Source: Pseudomonas palmensis
Lineage (GTDB): Bacteria > Pseudomonadota > Gammaproteobacteria > Pseudomonadales > Pseudomonadaceae
Length of the DNA stretch: 64,000 nt
Direction: 5' to 3'
Assembly (NCBI RefSeq): GCF_017848315.1
Contig: NZ_JAFKEC010000006.1
Span: 1 to 64,000 of the forward strand
This document shows, piece by piece, positions 44,868-56,100 of this stretch; within the stretch, counting starts at the first letter, position 1; each line of letters starts with the position of its first letter. A program made the position numbers and the translations under genes. The notes under the pieces were generated by a model. That model was not told the origin of the DNA and searched no databases. It worked only from the letters and a program-made list of their open reading frames with translations.

Positions 44868-45761
44868 TCAGGACAACGCGGTATCCATCACCATCATCAG
44901 GCAGAAGCCGATGCACAGCCCCAGGCTGGCCAGGCGATGATTGCCGTTGCTGCGTGACTCGGGAATGATCTCCTGGGTCACCACCAGCAACATGGCCCCG
45001 GCAGCGAAAGCCAGGCCCAGCGGCAGCATCAGTTCGGCGACGCTCACCACCCACGCGCACAGCACCGCCGCCAGTGGCTCCACCAGCCCGGATGCCGCGC
45101 CGATCAGAAACGCCTTGAAACGGCCCATCCCCGCTCCAGCCAGCACCAGCGCGATCACCAGCCCCTCTGGCACATCCTGCAGGGCGATACCCATGGCCAG
45201 GCTGTCGGCATCCGGCATGCCGCCACCGGCCGACACCCCGATGGCCATGCCTTCGGGGATGTTGTGGGCAATGATGGCAATCACGAACACCCAGATGCGC
45301 GCCGGAATCACCGGCCTGCCGGGCACGGCGACCAGGTCGTCCGGTGTTGCGCCCGAGACCCTGCGGTCCACCAGGTAGATGCAGAACGCACCGAACAGCA
45401 GGCCGAAGCTGATCAGGCCACCTGCCCCCCATTTGCCGAAGCCGACCGCCTGGGCGGCGTCCAGCCCCGGGATGATCAACGAGAACGCCGTGGCGGCCAG
45501 CATCACGCCTGCGCCGAACCCCATCAGGGTATCGGCCACGGCCACCGGCATGCTGCGAATCACCAACACCGGCACTGCGCCCAGGGCAGTGCCCAGCGCA
45601 CACATGGCCCCACCCTCAAGCGCACGCAACATCCGCGGTTCCAGGTCCAGCCAGGCGAAGCCCTGTACCAGCAGCAACGCCGTCCCCACCAACAGCAACA
45701 GTGTGCCCAGCGCCAACCTGAACAGGCGCACACCGCCAATGGCCATCACCTCCGAGCGCAT
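44868..45761 (-). CDS. ZIP-family metal transporter
   Basis: Inner-membrane metal uptake protein of 297 residues with about eight membrane segments. Family motifs HNIPEG (in AIIAHNIPEGMAIGVS) and the related QDVPEG (ALQDVPEGLVIAL) form the metal site in segments four and five. GufA-like subgroup; zinc, iron or manganese are possible substrates. I start at ATG 45761, 11 bp after the sodA stop; the frame continues upstream through sodA. Following Mn-type sodA in an iron-starvation operon, manganese or iron uptake would make sense, but that is inference. Confidence 0.88.
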   Translation of the reverse strand: MRSEVMAIGGVRLFRLALGTLLLLVGTALLLVQGFAWLDLEPRMLRALEGGAMCALGTALGAVPVLVIRSMPVAVADTLMGFGAGVMLAATAFSLIIPGLDAAQAVGFGKWGAGGLISFGLLFGAFCIYLVDRRVSGATPDDLVAVPGRPVIPARIWVFVIAIIAHNIPEGMAIGVSAGGGMPDADSLAMGIALQDVPEGLVIALVLAGAGMGRFKAFLIGAASGLVEPLAAVLCAWVVSVAELMLPLGLAFAAGAMLLVVTQEIIPESRSNGNHRLASLGLCIGFCLMMVMDTALS

Positions 45762-45772
45762 GCCGCTAGGAC

Positions 45773-46384
45773 TCACACCAGGGCAGCAACGTAGCGACGC
45801 TCTACTTCGGACCAGTTGATCACGTTGTAGAAGGCGCCGATGTATTCGGGGCGACGGTTCTGGTACAGCAGGTAGTAGGCATGCTCCCACACGTCCAGGC
45901 CAAGAATGGGCGTATTGCCATTCATCAGCGGGCTGTCCTGGTTGCCGCTGCTCTCTACCACCAGGGTTTTCTGCGGCGTTACGCTCAGCCACGCCCAGCC
46001 ACTGCCGAAGCGGGTCAGCGCAGCCTTGGTGAACGCATCCTTGAATGCATCGAAACCGCCCAGCTGGTCATCGATCGCCTCGCCCACCGCGCCGTGGGGC
46101 TGACCGCCGCCGCCGGGCGCCATCACCGTCCAGAACAGACTGTGGTTGGCATGCCCGCCGCCCTGGTTGATCACTGCGGCCTGCAGATTCTGCGGCAGGC
46201 TCTTGACGCTGGCGACCAGCTGCTCGATCGGCCACTCGGCGTATTCGGTGCCCTCGATGGCGGCATTGAGGTTGTTGATGTAGGTCTGGTGGTGCTTGCT
46301 GTGGTGAATCTGCATGGTCTGGGTGTCGATGTGCGGTTCCAGCGCATCGTAGGCGTACGGCAATGCAGGCAAGGTATGCGGCAT
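45773..46384 (-). CDS. sodA: Superoxide dismutase, Mn type
   Basis: Converts superoxide to hydrogen peroxide; 203 residues in the cytoplasm. Metal ligands are in the N-terminal [10 protein letters not shown] stretch, in GHANHSLFW and in [15 protein letters not shown]. The [11 protein letters not shown] and following glycine-rich stretch fit the Mn rather than Fe form, as does the operon. Start ATG 46384 ([18 protein letters not shown]). It is 1 bp after the upstream gene's stop. Mn-SOD in P. aeruginosa is induced by iron shortage. Confidence 0.93.
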   Translation of the reverse strand: MPHTLPALPYAYDALEPHIDTQTMQIHHSKHHQTYINNLNAAIEGTEYAEWPIEQLVASVKSLPQNLQAAVINQGGGHANHSLFWTVMAPGGGGQPHGAVGEAIDDQLGGFDAFKDAFTKAALTRFGSGWAWLSVTPQKTLVVESSGNQDSPLMNGNTPILGLDVWEHAYYLLYQNRRPEYIGAFYNVINWSEVERRYVAALV

Positions 46385-46385
46385 A

Positions 46386-46847
46386 TCAGTGGGTTCCATA
46401 ATGAAGGGCTGGGGGCTGTAGTTGTTCCTGGCCGGCAAACAGTGCCGGCTGCGCCCCCTGGCGGTAGAGCAGGCGTTCGGTACGGGGGTACTGGCCATAC
46501 TCGCTGATGAAATTGAGCAGTTCGGTGTAGGTCTTGCTGCTCTGGCGCAGCGCCGCATCGCGCAGCAACGGCGAAAGGCGCTGATCCTGGCTGGCCTGCA
46601 ACAGGCGCTGGTGGATGGCGCACAGGTACTCGGCGCTCTCCTGCGGCTGCTTGAGGCGCAAATGCAGGTCGGCCAGGTTGTGGTGCGAAATCACACAGGC
46701 GGCCACCGCCTCGTCGGCGTCCTGCCAGCGCTCGAACAACACCTGGGCCAAGGCCAGGGCCTGCAAGTACAACTCGCGGGCATCCACCAGATCGCCCTGT
46801 TGGAACAGGCGGTTGGCTATTTCAGTGGTGCGTTTCCAATGCTGCAT
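46386..46847 (-). CDS. TPR-like helical protein of the fumC-sodA operon
   Basis: A 153-residue protein of unknown function at the place of orfX between fumC and sodA in P. aeruginosa. The first two thirds look like tetratricopeptide-type helix pairs: [20 protein letters not shown] and [20 protein letters not shown] each have the A-G/L-Y-A spacing of the repeat. The last 40 residues are different, rich in Gln. No signal peptide. It starts 29 bp after fumC behind GGAGGTTTCTGTC, and its stop is 1 bp before sodA. A protein-interaction role is inferred. Confidence 0.82.
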   Translation of the reverse strand: MQHWKRTTEIANRLFQQGDLVDARELYLQALALAQVLFERWQDADEAVAACVISHHNLADLHLRLKQPQESAEYLCAIHQRLLQASQDQRLSPLLRDAALRQSSKTYTELLNFISEYGQYPRTERLLYRQGAQPALFAGQEQLQPPALHYGTH

Positions 46848-46876
46848 GACAGAAACCTCCGAAGCGGTGGGCGGTG

Positions 46877-48256
46877 TCAGATACCGCCGGCCGTGAGTTT
46901 TTCAGGGTCGAGCAGGACTTCCAGCTGGCTGCGCGGCAGGTCGGTGTGTTCCAGCGCAACCTCGATGATCGGGCGCCCCTGCTTGTAGGCGGTCTTGGCG
47001 ATTTCGGCAGCCTTCTGGTAGCCGATGATCGGGTTCAGCGCGGTCACCAGGATCGGGTTGCGCGCCAGGGCTTCCTTGAGCTTGGGTTCGTTGACCTTGA
47101 AGGTGGCGATGGCCTTGTCGGCCAGCAGACGGCTCACATTGGCCATCAGCTCGATGCTGCCCAGCAGGTTCTGCGCAATGATCGGCAGCATCACGTTCAG
47201 TTCGAAGTTGCCCGACTGGCCCGCCACGGCGATGGCCGCATCGTTGCCGATGACCTGCGCGGCCACCATGGCGGTGGCTTCCGGAATCACCGGGTTGACC
47301 TTGCCCGGCATGATCGAGGAGCCAGGCTGCAGCCCTTCAAGCTCGATCTCGCCCAGCCCGGCAAGCGGGCCGGAGTTCATCCAGCGCAGGTCGTTGGCGA
47401 TCTTCATCAGGGCCACGGCGGTGGCCTTGAGCTGGCCGGAAACAGCCACGGCGGTGTCTTGCGAGCCGATCAGGGCAAACAGGTTTTCCCCCGGCACGAA
47501 CTGCACCCCGGTCAGGCCGCTCAGTTGCTGGCTGAAACGCGCGGCGAACCCGGGGTGGGCGTTGATCCCGGTGCCCACCGCAGTGCCGCCCTGGGCCAGG
47601 GCCTGCAGGCTTGGCAGGGTGTCGTTCAGGTGACCGATGCCCGCCTTGACCTGTGCCGCCCAGCCGCCCAGCACCTGGCTCATGCGCACGGGCATGGCGT
47701 CCATCAGGTGGGTGCGACCGGTCTTGATGAACGGGTGCACCTGCTCGGCCTTGTGCTCGATCACCTGCACCAGGTGCCTGAGCGCCGGCAGCAGTTGTTC
47801 GTGCAGGGCCAGCGCGGCGCTCACGTGGATGGTGGTGGGGATGATGTCGTTGCTGCTCTGGCCGCAGTTGACATGGTCATTTGGGTTTACCGTGTCGCCC
47901 AGCACACGGCTGGCCAGGGTCGCGATCACCTCGTTGGCATTCATGTTGGAGCTGGTGCCGGAGCCGGTCTGGTACACGTCGACCGGGAAGTGCTGCATGA
48001 AATCGCCAGCCAGCAACTGTTCCACGGCGGTGACGATGGCAGCGCCCTGTGCCTGGCTGATCTGCTCCAGCTCGACGTTGGCCTTGGCGGCGGCGGCCTT
48101 GGCCAGCAGCAGGGCCCGGATGAACTGGGTCGGCATGCGCTGCTGGCTGATCGGGAAGTTGTTCACCGCGCGCTGGGTCTGGGCGCCATACAGGGCCTCG
48201 GCCGGCACCTGCAGCTCACCCATGCTGTCACGCTCGATACGGGTATTACTCATCAT
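46877..48256 (-). CDS. fumC: Fumarate hydratase class II FumC
   Basis: Iron-independent fumarase of 458-459 residues; replaces iron-sulfur fumarases when iron is short or superoxide is high. The class II signature GSSIMPGKVNPV is intact, and the catalytic HVNCGQSSNDIIPT region precedes it. Two adjacent ATG codons (48256, 48253) could serve; AAGGA lies just upstream and suits either. The start overlaps the fagA stop (ATGATGAGTAA), so the two genes are coupled. Confidence 0.95.
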   Translation of the reverse strand: MMSNTRIERDSMGELQVPAEALYGAQTQRAVNNFPISQQRMPTQFIRALLLAKAAAAKANVELEQISQAQGAAIVTAVEQLLAGDFMQHFPVDVYQTGSGTSSNMNANEVIATLASRVLGDTVNPNDHVNCGQSSNDIIPTTIHVSAALALHEQLLPALRHLVQVIEHKAEQVHPFIKTGRTHLMDAMPVRMSQVLGGWAAQVKAGIGHLNDTLPSLQALAQGGTAVGTGINAHPGFAARFSQQLSGLTGVQFVPGENLFALIGSQDTAVAVSGQLKATAVALMKIANDLRWMNSGPLAGLGEIELEGLQPGSSIMPGKVNPVIPEATAMVAAQVIGNDAAIAVAGQSGNFELNVMLPIIAQNLLGSIELMANVSRLLADKAIATFKVNEPKLKEALARNPILVTALNPIIGYQKAAEIAKTAYKQGRPIIEVALEHTDLPRSQLEVLLDPEKLTAGGI

Positions 48257-48647
48257 CAAGTCCTTGCATCAGTTCAGCGAAAGAAATCGAAGGCAGCAGC
48301 GTGCAGTTCGCCAGTTGCAGGGCGAAGGGCTGCCAGCGCTGGCCGTGCTCGCCGCCGTCGAGCTTGCGCAGCTGCAGCAGCGGCTTCCAGGCCTGGTCCA
48401 GGCACAAGCAGCGCCAATGCCACGGCAGCATGCGGTCGCACGCGGTGTCGAGCAGCAGGCGGAAGGAAGTCAAGGCGACGGTCCAGGCCGAGGTCTCGGT
48501 GCAGCAGACCAGGTAGCGACCTTCGGCCAGGTAGTGTTCGATCAGGCGCGGCTCGTCGGGCTCGAGGGCACAGCGAATTCGCCGGCTCAGCCAGCGCCAG
48601 TTTTCGAGGTAGGGCAATTCGTGAAGGACAGGTCTCATGAACATCAT
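48246..48647 (-). CDS. fagA: FagA-like protein (Fur-associated gene A)
   Basis: A 133-residue protein of unknown function, first gene of the iron-starvation operon and equivalent by position to P. aeruginosa fagA. It has many Trp and Cys residues (RYLVCCTETSAWT, LPWHWRCLCLDQAW), unusual for a protein this small, and an acidic end LDDE. No membrane segment or signal peptide. ATG at 48647, 48644 or 48638 could each start it; a Fur box ends 6 bp upstream of the first. Confidence 0.82.
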   Translation of the reverse strand: MMFMRPVLHELPYLENWRWLSRRIRCALEPDEPRLIEHYLAEGRYLVCCTETSAWTVALTSFRLLLDTACDRMLPWHWRCLCLDQAWKPLLQLRKLDGGEHGQRWQPFALQLANCTLLPSISFAELMQGLDDE

Positions 48648-48653
48648 CGCCTA

Positions 48654-48672
48654 GATAATGATAGTCATTATT
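48654..48672 (-). promoter_or_regulatory. Fur box of the fagA-fumC-sodA operon
   Basis: GATAATGATAGTCATTATT agrees with the 19-bp Fur consensus at 17 positions. A second, partly matching ATAATC-type stretch adjoins it (48679-48690). Binding here would block the leftward operon when iron is plentiful. Confidence 0.9.
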
Positions 48673-48720
48673 AAGTGATAATCAGAATCAGTTCAAGTGC
48701 GACCAAAGGCGAAAAGCAAA

Positions 48721-48743
48721 AAGCCCGGCACGGGGCCGGGCTT
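48721..48743 (-). terminator. Terminator of pmbA
   Basis: Read leftwards: AAGCCCGGC, loop CCCGT, GCCGGGCTT, then TTTTT and further T-rich sequence. It lies 73 bp after the pmbA stop and before the Fur-box promoter. Confidence 0.85.
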
Positions 48744-48767
48744 CGATGTGTAACCGGAGGTGGCCCC

Positions 48768-48795
48768 TTCGCCGGCAACGCCGGCGCCTACGGGG
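48768..48795. repeat. Single REP unit, variant TTCGCCGGCAACGCCGGCGC
   Basis: One unit with AACG in place of AAGG in the centre and GCGCC at the end. It lies between pmbA and its terminator. Confidence 0.65.
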
Positions 48796-48816
48796 ACCGC
48801 GCACAGGCCGGCGGTG

Positions 48817-50163
48817 TCAGCTGCCGGCGACCGTCATGCGCTCGATCAGCACCGAGCCTGTGTGAATATTGCTACGGGTTTCAAGATCGTTGCCGATAGC
48901 GACAATCTGCTGGAACATGTCCTTCATGTTGCCGGCAATCGTGACTTCCTGAACCGCAAACTGGATCTCGCCGTTCTCCACCCAGTACCCCGCTGCGCCG
49001 CGCGAATAGTCACCGGTCACCATGTTCAAGCCATGCCCCATCAGCTCGGTCACCAGCAACCCGCGCCCCATGCGGCGCAGCAATGCAGCCTGATCTTCGA
49101 CCCCATGCGTGACGAACAGGTTGTGCACGCCACCGGCGTTGGCGGTGCTTGGCAGCCCCAGCTTGCGTCCGGAATAGGTGCTCAGCACATACGACACCAG
49201 CTCGCCATTTTCGACGAACGGCTTGGCATAGGTCGCCAGGCCGTCCCCATCGAACGAGGCACTGCCCAGGGCACGCTGCAGGTGCGGCCGCTCGTCCAGA
49301 GTCAGCCAGCTGGGGAACAGGCGCTGGCCCATGCAGCCTTCCAGAAACGACGACTTGCGGTACAGGTTGCCGCCGGAAATCGCCGACAGGAAACTGCCGA
49401 ACAACCCGCCGGCCAGCTCCGCCGAGAACAGCACCGGTACCTCGCAGGTCGGCACCGGACGTGCGCCCAGGCGCGCCGCCGCACGCTGCGCAGCGCGACG
49501 CCCGATGCTCTGCGGATCGGCCAGCAGCTCGCCCTGGCGGTTCACGTCATACCAGTAGTCACGCTGCATCTGCCCGTCACCTTCGGCGATCATCACGCAG
49601 CTCAGGCTGTGGCGGGTGGAGGCGTAGCCACCGATGAAGCCGTGGCTGTTGCCGTACACCCGGCATCCCTGGTGGGTGCTGAGTGTGGTGCCATCGGCGT
49701 TCTTGATGCGGGCATCGGTGTCGAACGCCGCAGCTTCGCAGGCCAGGGCCTTTTCGATGGCCTGCTCGGGGGTGATGTCCCAGGCGTGATAGAGGTCGAA
49801 ATCCTGCAGGTCACGGGCCATCAGGGCCGGGTCGGCCAGGCCCGAGCATTCGTCCTCGGAGGTGTGCTTGGCGATGGCCAGGGCCGCCGCCACGGTTTCG
49901 CGAATGGCATCGCTGCCACTGGCCGAGGTGCTTGCCGAGCCCTTGCGCTGGCCCACATACAGGGTGATGCCGAAGCCCTGGTCGCGGTTGAACTCCACCG
50001 TCTCCACCTCGCGCTGGCGCACCGAGGTCGACAGCCCCTGCTCCAGCGATACGGCCACTTCGCAGGCGCTGGCGCCCTGGCGCCGGGCTTCGGCGATGAT
50101 CTGTTCGACCTGTTCCTGCAACGCCGGCAGGGCCTGCGGACCTACGCTCTGGACTGCACTCAT
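48817..50163 (-). CDS. pmbA: Metalloprotease-like PmbA (TldE)
   Basis: Partner of TldD in a two-subunit protease that matures microcins and unfolds-and-cleaves small peptides in E. coli; 448 residues. It lacks the HExxxH zinc site found in TldD, as expected for PmbA/TldE, but keeps the conserved [20 protein letters not shown] end region. I start at ATG 50163 ([18 protein letters not shown]) behind GGAG; a GTG four codons upstream overlaps that site. Divergent from darP. Confidence 0.94.
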   Translation of the reverse strand: MSAVQSVGPQALPALQEQVEQIIAEARRQGASACEVAVSLEQGLSTSVRQREVETVEFNRDQGFGITLYVGQRKGSASTSASGSDAIRETVAAALAIAKHTSEDECSGLADPALMARDLQDFDLYHAWDITPEQAIEKALACEAAAFDTDARIKNADGTTLSTHQGCRVYGNSHGFIGGYASTRHSLSCVMIAEGDGQMQRDYWYDVNRQGELLADPQSIGRRAAQRAAARLGARPVPTCEVPVLFSAELAGGLFGSFLSAISGGNLYRKSSFLEGCMGQRLFPSWLTLDERPHLQRALGSASFDGDGLATYAKPFVENGELVSYVLSTYSGRKLGLPSTANAGGVHNLFVTHGVEDQAALLRRMGRGLLVTELMGHGLNMVTGDYSRGAAGYWVENGEIQFAVQEVTIAGNMKDMFQQIVAIGNDLETRSNIHTGSVLIERMTVAGS

Positions 50164-50271
50164 GGTTTTCTCCACTCAAATTCTGCGTTCGGCTCGGGTC
50201 AATCTACGACCGGACCGGACAAGCGGCCCCCGACTGGTTATCATGGCGGCGATTCTCAGCGGACTGCCCCC

Positions 50272-50793
50272 ATGGTTGATTCTTACGACACCGCCTTCGA
50301 CGGCGAAAAAAGCAAAACCCAAATCAAGCGCGAGATGCAGGCGCTGGTTGATATGGGCGAGCGCCTTACCACGCTCAAGCCCGATATCCTGGCCAAACTG
50401 CCCTTGACCGACGAACTGCGCGCGGCCCTGGAAGAGCACAAGCGGCACACCGCGAACGAAGCCAAGCGCCGTCACAAGTCGTTCATCGGCAAGCTGATGC
50501 GCGACCAGGACATCGACGCGATCCTCGCGCTGCTCGACCAGCTCGACGCCTCTTCGCGCCAGTACAACGAACGCTTCCACAACCTCGAACGCTGGCGCGA
50601 CCGGCTGATCGGCGGCACCGACGACGTACTGGAGAAGTTCGTCCAGGAATACCCGGACGCCGATCGCCAGCAGCTGCGCTCGCTGATCCGCCAGGCCCAG
50701 CACGAGCTGGCGCGCAACAAGGCGCCCACCGCCAGCCGCAAGATCTTCAAGTACATCCGCGACCTCGACGAAATCCAGCGCGGCCTGCGCTGA
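50272..50793 (+). CDS. darP: Ribosome biogenesis factor DarP (YjgA)
   Basis: A 173-residue basic, helical protein of the YjgA/UPF0307 family, known in E. coli to assist late 50S assembly. [21 protein letters not shown] begins the conserved core; [16 protein letters not shown] and [10 protein letters not shown] are typical. The only rightward gene in this part, between pmbA (divergent) and tldD (convergent). The ATG at 50272 fits the family N terminus; the frame runs open upstream through antisense sequence of pmbA. Confidence 0.93.
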   Translation: MVDSYDTAFDGEKSKTQIKREMQALVDMGERLTTLKPDILAKLPLTDELRAALEEHKRHTANEAKRRHKSFIGKLMRDQDIDAILALLDQLDASSRQYNERFHNLERWRDRLIGGTDDVLEKFVQEYPDADRQQLRSLIRQAQHELARNKAPTASRKIFKYIRDLDEIQRGLR

Positions 50794-50803
50794 TTCTCGC
50801 CAC

Positions 50804-50822
50804 CGGGCAGGCACCCTGCCCG
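50804..50822. terminator. Hairpin between darP and tldD
   Basis: Stem CGGGCAGG / CCTGCCCG with CAC loop between convergent stops. Only a short T-run (GGTTTC) follows on the right, so its strength is doubtful. Confidence 0.45.
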
Positions 50823-50835
50823 CCCGGTTTCATGC

Positions 50836-52275
50836 TCATGCGCCCGTGCCACCCACGGTGATCGCATCGATCTTCAGGGTCGGCTGGCCAACGCCCACCG
50901 GCACCGACTGCCCATCCTTGCCACAGGTACCCACACCACTGTCCAGCGACAGGTCGTTGCCGACCATCGACACCCGGCTCATGGCCTCGGGGCCGTTGCC
51001 GATCAGCGTCGCACCCTTGACCGGCGCGGTGATCTTGCCGTCTTTGATCAGGTAAGCCTCGCTGGTGGAGAACACGAACTTGCCGCTGGTGATGTCCACC
51101 TGGCCACCGCCGAGGTTGGCGCAGTAGATGCCACGCTTGACCGAGGCGATGATCTCCGCCGGGTCGCTTTCGCCGGCGCGCATGTAGGTGTTGGTCATGC
51201 GTGGCATCGGCAGGTGCGCATACGACTCGCGCCGCCCGTTGCCGGTGACTGCCATGCCCATCAGGCGGGCATTGAGCTTGTCCTGCATGTAGCCCTTGAG
51301 AATGCCGTTCTCGATCAGTGTGGTGCATTCGGTCGGGGTGCCTTCGTCATCCACGCTCAACGAACCGCGGCGCCCTTCGAGGGTGCCGTCGTCGACGATG
51401 GTGCACAGGCTGGACGCGACCTTCTCGCCCAGGTGGCCACTGTAGGCCGAGCTGCCCTTGCGGTTGAAATCGCCCTCCAGGCCATGCCCGACCGCCTCGT
51501 GCAGCAGCACACCGGACCACCCGGCGCCCATCACCACCGGCAAGGTGCCGGCCGGTGCCGGAATGGCCTCGAGGTTGACCAGTGCCTGGCGCAGCGCTTC
51601 GCGGGCAAAACCCATCACCCGCTCGTCGGTGAAGTAGCGGTAGTCGGTGCGCCCGCCGCCGCCATGCCCGCCACGTTCGCGACGGCCATTCTGCTCGACG
51701 ATCACACTGACGTTGAAGCGCACCAGCGGCCGCACGTCGGCCGCCAGGCTGCCATCGGCAGCGGCCACCAGAATGCGCTCCCACACCCCGGCCATGCTCA
51801 CGCTGACCTGCTGGATACGCGGGTCCAGGGCACGCGTGGCTACGTCGACACGCTTGAGCAGCTCGACCTTCTCGGCGCGGCTGAGCACATCCAGCGGGTT
51901 GCCCGGCGCATACAGCGCGGTCACGTCCTGGCTCTTGAAGGCCTGCACGCTGCCATTCTGGCCGGCGCGGGAAATGGAGCGCGCGGCGCGTGCAGCGGAA
52001 GTCAGGGCTTCGAGGTTGATCGCGTTGCTGTAGGCAAAGCCGGTCTTTTCACCAGACTGGGCGCGTACCCCGACCCCCTGGTCGAGGTTGAAGCTGCCTT
52101 CCTTGACGATGCCGTCTTCAAGCGCCCAGGACTCTGAAATCTGGCCCTGGAAGTACAGGTCGGCTGCGTCGATTCCCGGCCCGGCTAACTCGCCCAGCAC
52201 CGATTGCAGGCTGTCGAGGGTCAGGCCGCCCGGCGCCAGCAGGTGATCGCTGACAGTGGATAACAACTCGCTCAT
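50836..52275 (-). CDS. tldD: Metalloprotease TldD
   Basis: Catalytic subunit of the TldD/E protease, 479 residues. The zinc site HEAVGH (HExxxH) lies in [20 protein letters not shown], and the following Gly-rich strand is conserved. I start at ATG 52275 behind GGAG; the upstream GTG is two codons earlier. It is 2 bp after the nitrilase gene and ends the yhdP-nitrilase-tldD run. Its partner pmbA is 0.7 kb away but not in the same operon since darP lies between. Confidence 0.95.
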   Translation of the reverse strand: MSELLSTVSDHLLAPGGLTLDSLQSVLGELAGPGIDAADLYFQGQISESWALEDGIVKEGSFNLDQGVGVRAQSGEKTGFAYSNAINLEALTSAARAARSISRAGQNGSVQAFKSQDVTALYAPGNPLDVLSRAEKVELLKRVDVATRALDPRIQQVSVSMAGVWERILVAAADGSLAADVRPLVRFNVSVIVEQNGRRERGGHGGGGRTDYRYFTDERVMGFAREALRQALVNLEAIPAPAGTLPVVMGAGWSGVLLHEAVGHGLEGDFNRKGSSAYSGHLGEKVASSLCTIVDDGTLEGRRGSLSVDDEGTPTECTTLIENGILKGYMQDKLNARLMGMAVTGNGRRESYAHLPMPRMTNTYMRAGESDPAEIIASVKRGIYCANLGGGQVDITSGKFVFSTSEAYLIKDGKITAPVKGATLIGNGPEAMSRVSMVGNDLSLDSGVGTCGKDGQSVPVGVGQPTLKIDAITVGGTGA

Positions 52276-52277
52276 AG

Positions 52278-53135
52278 TCACTCCGAGGTGTGCGCAGGCC
52301 GCAATGCGTCCTGCGAAAAAAAGCGCCGGTGCGAGGCCACCGGCATCCGCGCCCGAATGGACGCCTGTTCGCTGCTGTCGCGGGGCGCCAGCAGCACCGC
52401 TTCACCGCTGGCCTGCTGGGCAACGATACGCCCCCAGGGGTCGACAATGGCGGCATGGCCATGGGTTTCCCGTGGCCCCGGGTGCGTGCCGCCCTGGGCG
52501 GCCGCCAATACGTAACACTGTGTTTCTATGGCCCTGGCGCGAATCAGCACGTCCCAATGGGCCGCACCGGTTACTGCAGTAAAGGCTGCCGGTGCACTGA
52601 TCAGTTCGGCTCCGGCCGCACGCAGCGCGCTGTACAGCTCGGGAAAGCGCAGGTCGTAGCACACGCTCAGGCCCAGGCGCCCCACCGGGGTATCGGCCAC
52701 CACCACCCGCGCGCCGTGGGCATAATCGTCCGACTCGCGGTAGCGCCCACGGTTGTCGGCCACATCCACATCGAACAGATGCAATTTGTCGTAGCGGGCC
52801 ACCTGCTCGCCGTGCTCGTCGACCAGCAGGGAGCAGGCATGGGCTTTGGCCTCGGGCCGGTCGAGCGGCGGCAGCGGCAAGGTGCCCGCTACAATCCATA
52901 ACCTGAGGTCGCGGGCCGCCTGTTTCAACCATGGCAGGATCGGCCCCTCCCCCAGCGCCTCGGCCCGGCCGATGGCGGCGCTGTCGCGCCGGCCCATGGC
53001 AGCGAAGTTTTCCGGCAGCACCGCCAGCCGCGCGCCCCCTTCGGCAGCCCGCTCCAGCAGGGCACGGGCCCGCGCCAGGTTGCCCGGCACATCGTCCTGG
53101 CTGACCATCTGAATAACCGCTGACGTCATGTCCAT
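52278..53135 (-). CDS. Carbon-nitrogen hydrolase (nitrilase superfamily, Nit1/NIT-like)
   Basis: Amidase of 285 residues with the complete Glu-Lys-Cys triad: E42 in [13 protein letters not shown]117 in [12 protein letters not shown] and C159 in [13 protein letters not shown]. This arrangement is that of the Nit1 group, for which deaminated-glutathione amidase activity is known; that substrate is likely but not shown. It sits between yhdP and tldD, a conserved order in gammaproteobacteria. ATG at 53135 or 53129 may be used. Confidence 0.92.
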   Translation of the reverse strand: MDMTSAVIQMVSQDDVPGNLARARALLERAAEGGARLAVLPENFAAMGRRDSAAIGRAEALGEGPILPWLKQAARDLRLWIVAGTLPLPPLDRPEAKAHACSLLVDEHGEQVARYDKLHLFDVDVADNRGRYRESDDYAHGARVVVADTPVGRLGLSVCYDLRFPELYSALRAAGAELISAPAAFTAVTGAAHWDVLIRARAIETQCYVLAAAQGGTHPGPRETHGHAAIVDPWGRIVAQQASGEAVLLAPRDSSEQASIRARMPVASHRRFFSQDALRPAHTSE

Positions 53136-53138
53136 GTT

Positions 53139-56100
53139 CTAGCGCGACTTCTCGAAAGGTTTGATAAAGCTAATCTTAGGCTCTTTCCACGGGCCCTCGA
53201 CGCGGTAATGCACACTGGCATAGCGCGCCACCCGATCCCCCAGCAGCCGGTCCACCAGGAACAGCGCCCCGCCCACCGCTGGCGCGCCCACGATCAGCGC
53301 CGCCAGGGGCAGGTTGTTGGTCACCGGCAAGGTCACCTGCAAGGTCGCATCGACCCGGTCCCGAACCATGTCCAGGGTGCCATCGAGCTCGAGGTTGCTG
53401 GACGGGCCGGTCAGGGTGATCGGCTCGCGCGTCACATACACCCCCTCGCTTGCCACCAGCAGGCCCTTGACCCGGTCGTAGCTCAGGCCCTTGTCGAGCA
53501 GGTCGGAGAAGTCCAGGCGCAGGCGCCGGCCGATCGAGTTGAAATTGAGCAGGCCGAACACGCGCAAGGCCTGCGCTCCGCCTTCCACTTCGACGAACTG
53601 CCCCTTGCGCAGCAAGGCATCAAGGTTGCCGGAGAAGTGCTTGAGGCTGACCCAGGCCGGCGACCCCTGCCAGCGTCCGTCCACGTCCAGGCGGAAGTCT
53701 CGGCTGGTCACCGTCGGCGCGAAGCCCCAGGCGGTCAGCACATCGGCCAGGTTCTTGCCTTCCAGGCGCCCCTTGTACCAACTGTCGCTGCGCCCCGGCG
53801 TGCCTTCCCAGGTGGCGGTGCCATCGATCGCCAGGCCCTTGAGGTTCAGGTCCAGGTCGTTCAGGGCCACGCCCTTGGAGGTGGGACGGGTTTTCAGCGC
53901 GACGCTGCCGAGCAGATCATCGCCAAGGAACAGCCTGCCGATGCTCAGGTCGATCGCCGGGATCTTGCGCGGGTCGACATCGGCCAGCGGGTCCGGTCCG
54001 TCCACTGCGCTGGCGTCGGCCGGGTCGGACGGCGGCAGGTGGAGGGTCGGCAGGTTGATCACGATCGGGGCGCCCTTGGCATCGGGCAGGCGGGCCGTGC
54101 CGATGACCTCCTTGCTGTCCAGGCGCAGGTTCCAGAAGTTGCTCCCGCGGTCCAGGCGTACCACTGCCTGGTTGAGGGTCTGGCCAAAGCCCTTGAGCTG
54201 GCCGATGCTCACGTCCACGCTGTTGAGCACCTGCCGGGCATTGCCGCCCGGATCGTCACCGGCCATCTGCTCGAACTGCTTCTGCCAGGGCTCAATGTCC
54301 AGCTGCGCGAGCCGGCCACGCACCCGCAGGCCCTGACCGGCCGGCAGTTGCGCCGTGCCGTTGCCCAGCAGCAGCTCACCGCGCCCCTGGCCGAGCTTGC
54401 CGGCAGGCGCGGCATAGGCCAGCCTGGCGACGTCGGCGTAGGCCACATCGAAGCGCTGTTGCGGCCCTTGCAGGTTCATCTTGAACTGCGTGGCCCGGGT
54501 TTCGCTGACCGCCTTGCCGAACGGCGCCGGCAGGTCCACTTTCAGGCCCTTGAGGGTAGAGTCGATGCTCAGCTGGTTTTCGCGGCTGCCGACACTGACC
54601 TGCAACTGGTAGGGGATTTCTCCGGAGGCTGGCAAGGGCTGGGTGAATTTCAGCCAGTCGGTCAGCGCCTTCAAGGCGATCTGGCCCTTGGCGGCGATAC
54701 GGGTCTGCAATTGCCCAGGCTGCCCCTCGGCAAAGATCTGTGCGCTGATGGGCTTGTCGAAGGCGCGCGCGGTGATGTTCTGGCCGCTGAGCCCCTTGTC
54801 GAAGTCGAAGCGGAAAGTGCCGTTCAACTGGCTCAGCTCCAGCGGCGGTTCACTCAGCTTCAGGCGCGCCTGTTCGGTGCTGAAATCCACCAGCACCTTG
54901 GGCTGCTGGCCGTGCTCCAGGGGGATATCGAGCTTGAGCTTGCCCTGCAGCGGGCCCTCGCCTTCCCAGCCGGCGAAGGTCGGGCCGGTACCGATCGGCG
55001 CGTCCTGCAGGATCTTCACCCCGTCGGCCAGGCGCCCGTCGAACTCTCCGTCCAGGTACAGGTGGGTATGCTCGCCTTCGTTCACATGGGGAATGTTCAC
55101 GTCCACATTGCGCACCCGGGTGCCGAGCAACTGCCCGCTGCGCGCCTTGACCCGCACACCGGTGTCCTCGATGAACACGTCGCCATCGACCTTGCTCACG
55201 TGGGGCCAGCCGGGCTGGAAGTCCAACTCGGCGTCATGCACCTTGAAGAACAGGCTGATGCTGCGCGACTCGGGGGTCGCGCCGTGGTGCAGCGAGCCCT
55301 GGTACTGGAAATAGCCTTCATCCACCGCGCCCTTGAGGATTGCGGTGCGCAACCAGTGATCCAGCGCAGGGCTGAGCACTTCGGGCAGGTACTTGGCGGT
55401 GTAGCGGCCATCGCCGTCGACCAGGCCCACACGCAGGTCCATGTAGTCTTCGCGTGCATCGTCGAACAGCAGCCGGATCAGGAAGTCGCCGGCAATCCTG
55501 CCCTCGTCACCCAGCACCTTAAGGTACGGCGCAACCAGGGTGAAACCCTCGGAGTCCAGTCGCCAGGTCAGGCGTGCATTGGCCTTCAGGTAATGCCAGG
55601 GGTCGGCGAAGATCGGCGTCAGGTGCAGCATGAACTTGTCGGTGTCCAGGCGCAGCTCGCCCTGGCCCAGGTCGCCGCTGATGCTGCCGCTGACATTCCC
55701 GGCAGCCGGGGCGCCGTGGTAGGCATTGAAGCCGACGCGGTCCAGGTTGGCTGCAAAGTTCAGGCGCTGATCGCCTTCGGCCCTGGGCCGCACGTCCAGG
55801 CGCACATTGCGCAGGCCGCCGGTGACCTTGAGGCCCTCGACCACGGCCATGCCCGCCTCCGGCAGCGGCGCGAGCGCCTGAATCAGCGGGGTCAGCGGGG
55901 TCAAATCGAGGCGGTCGGCCTGGATCGCCCACACTTCATCGGCCGGCTCGGTGGCGGCGCTCTGCCTGAGTTGAACGTGGGATTCCCAGCGGGTGTCGCC
56001 CAGGCTCATGGCCAGGGAATCGAGCACCACGTCAAAGCCCTTGTCGCTGCGCCTGAACCAGGCGTTGAGCGCAAGGTTCTCGACCTTTACCGCCTTGCGA

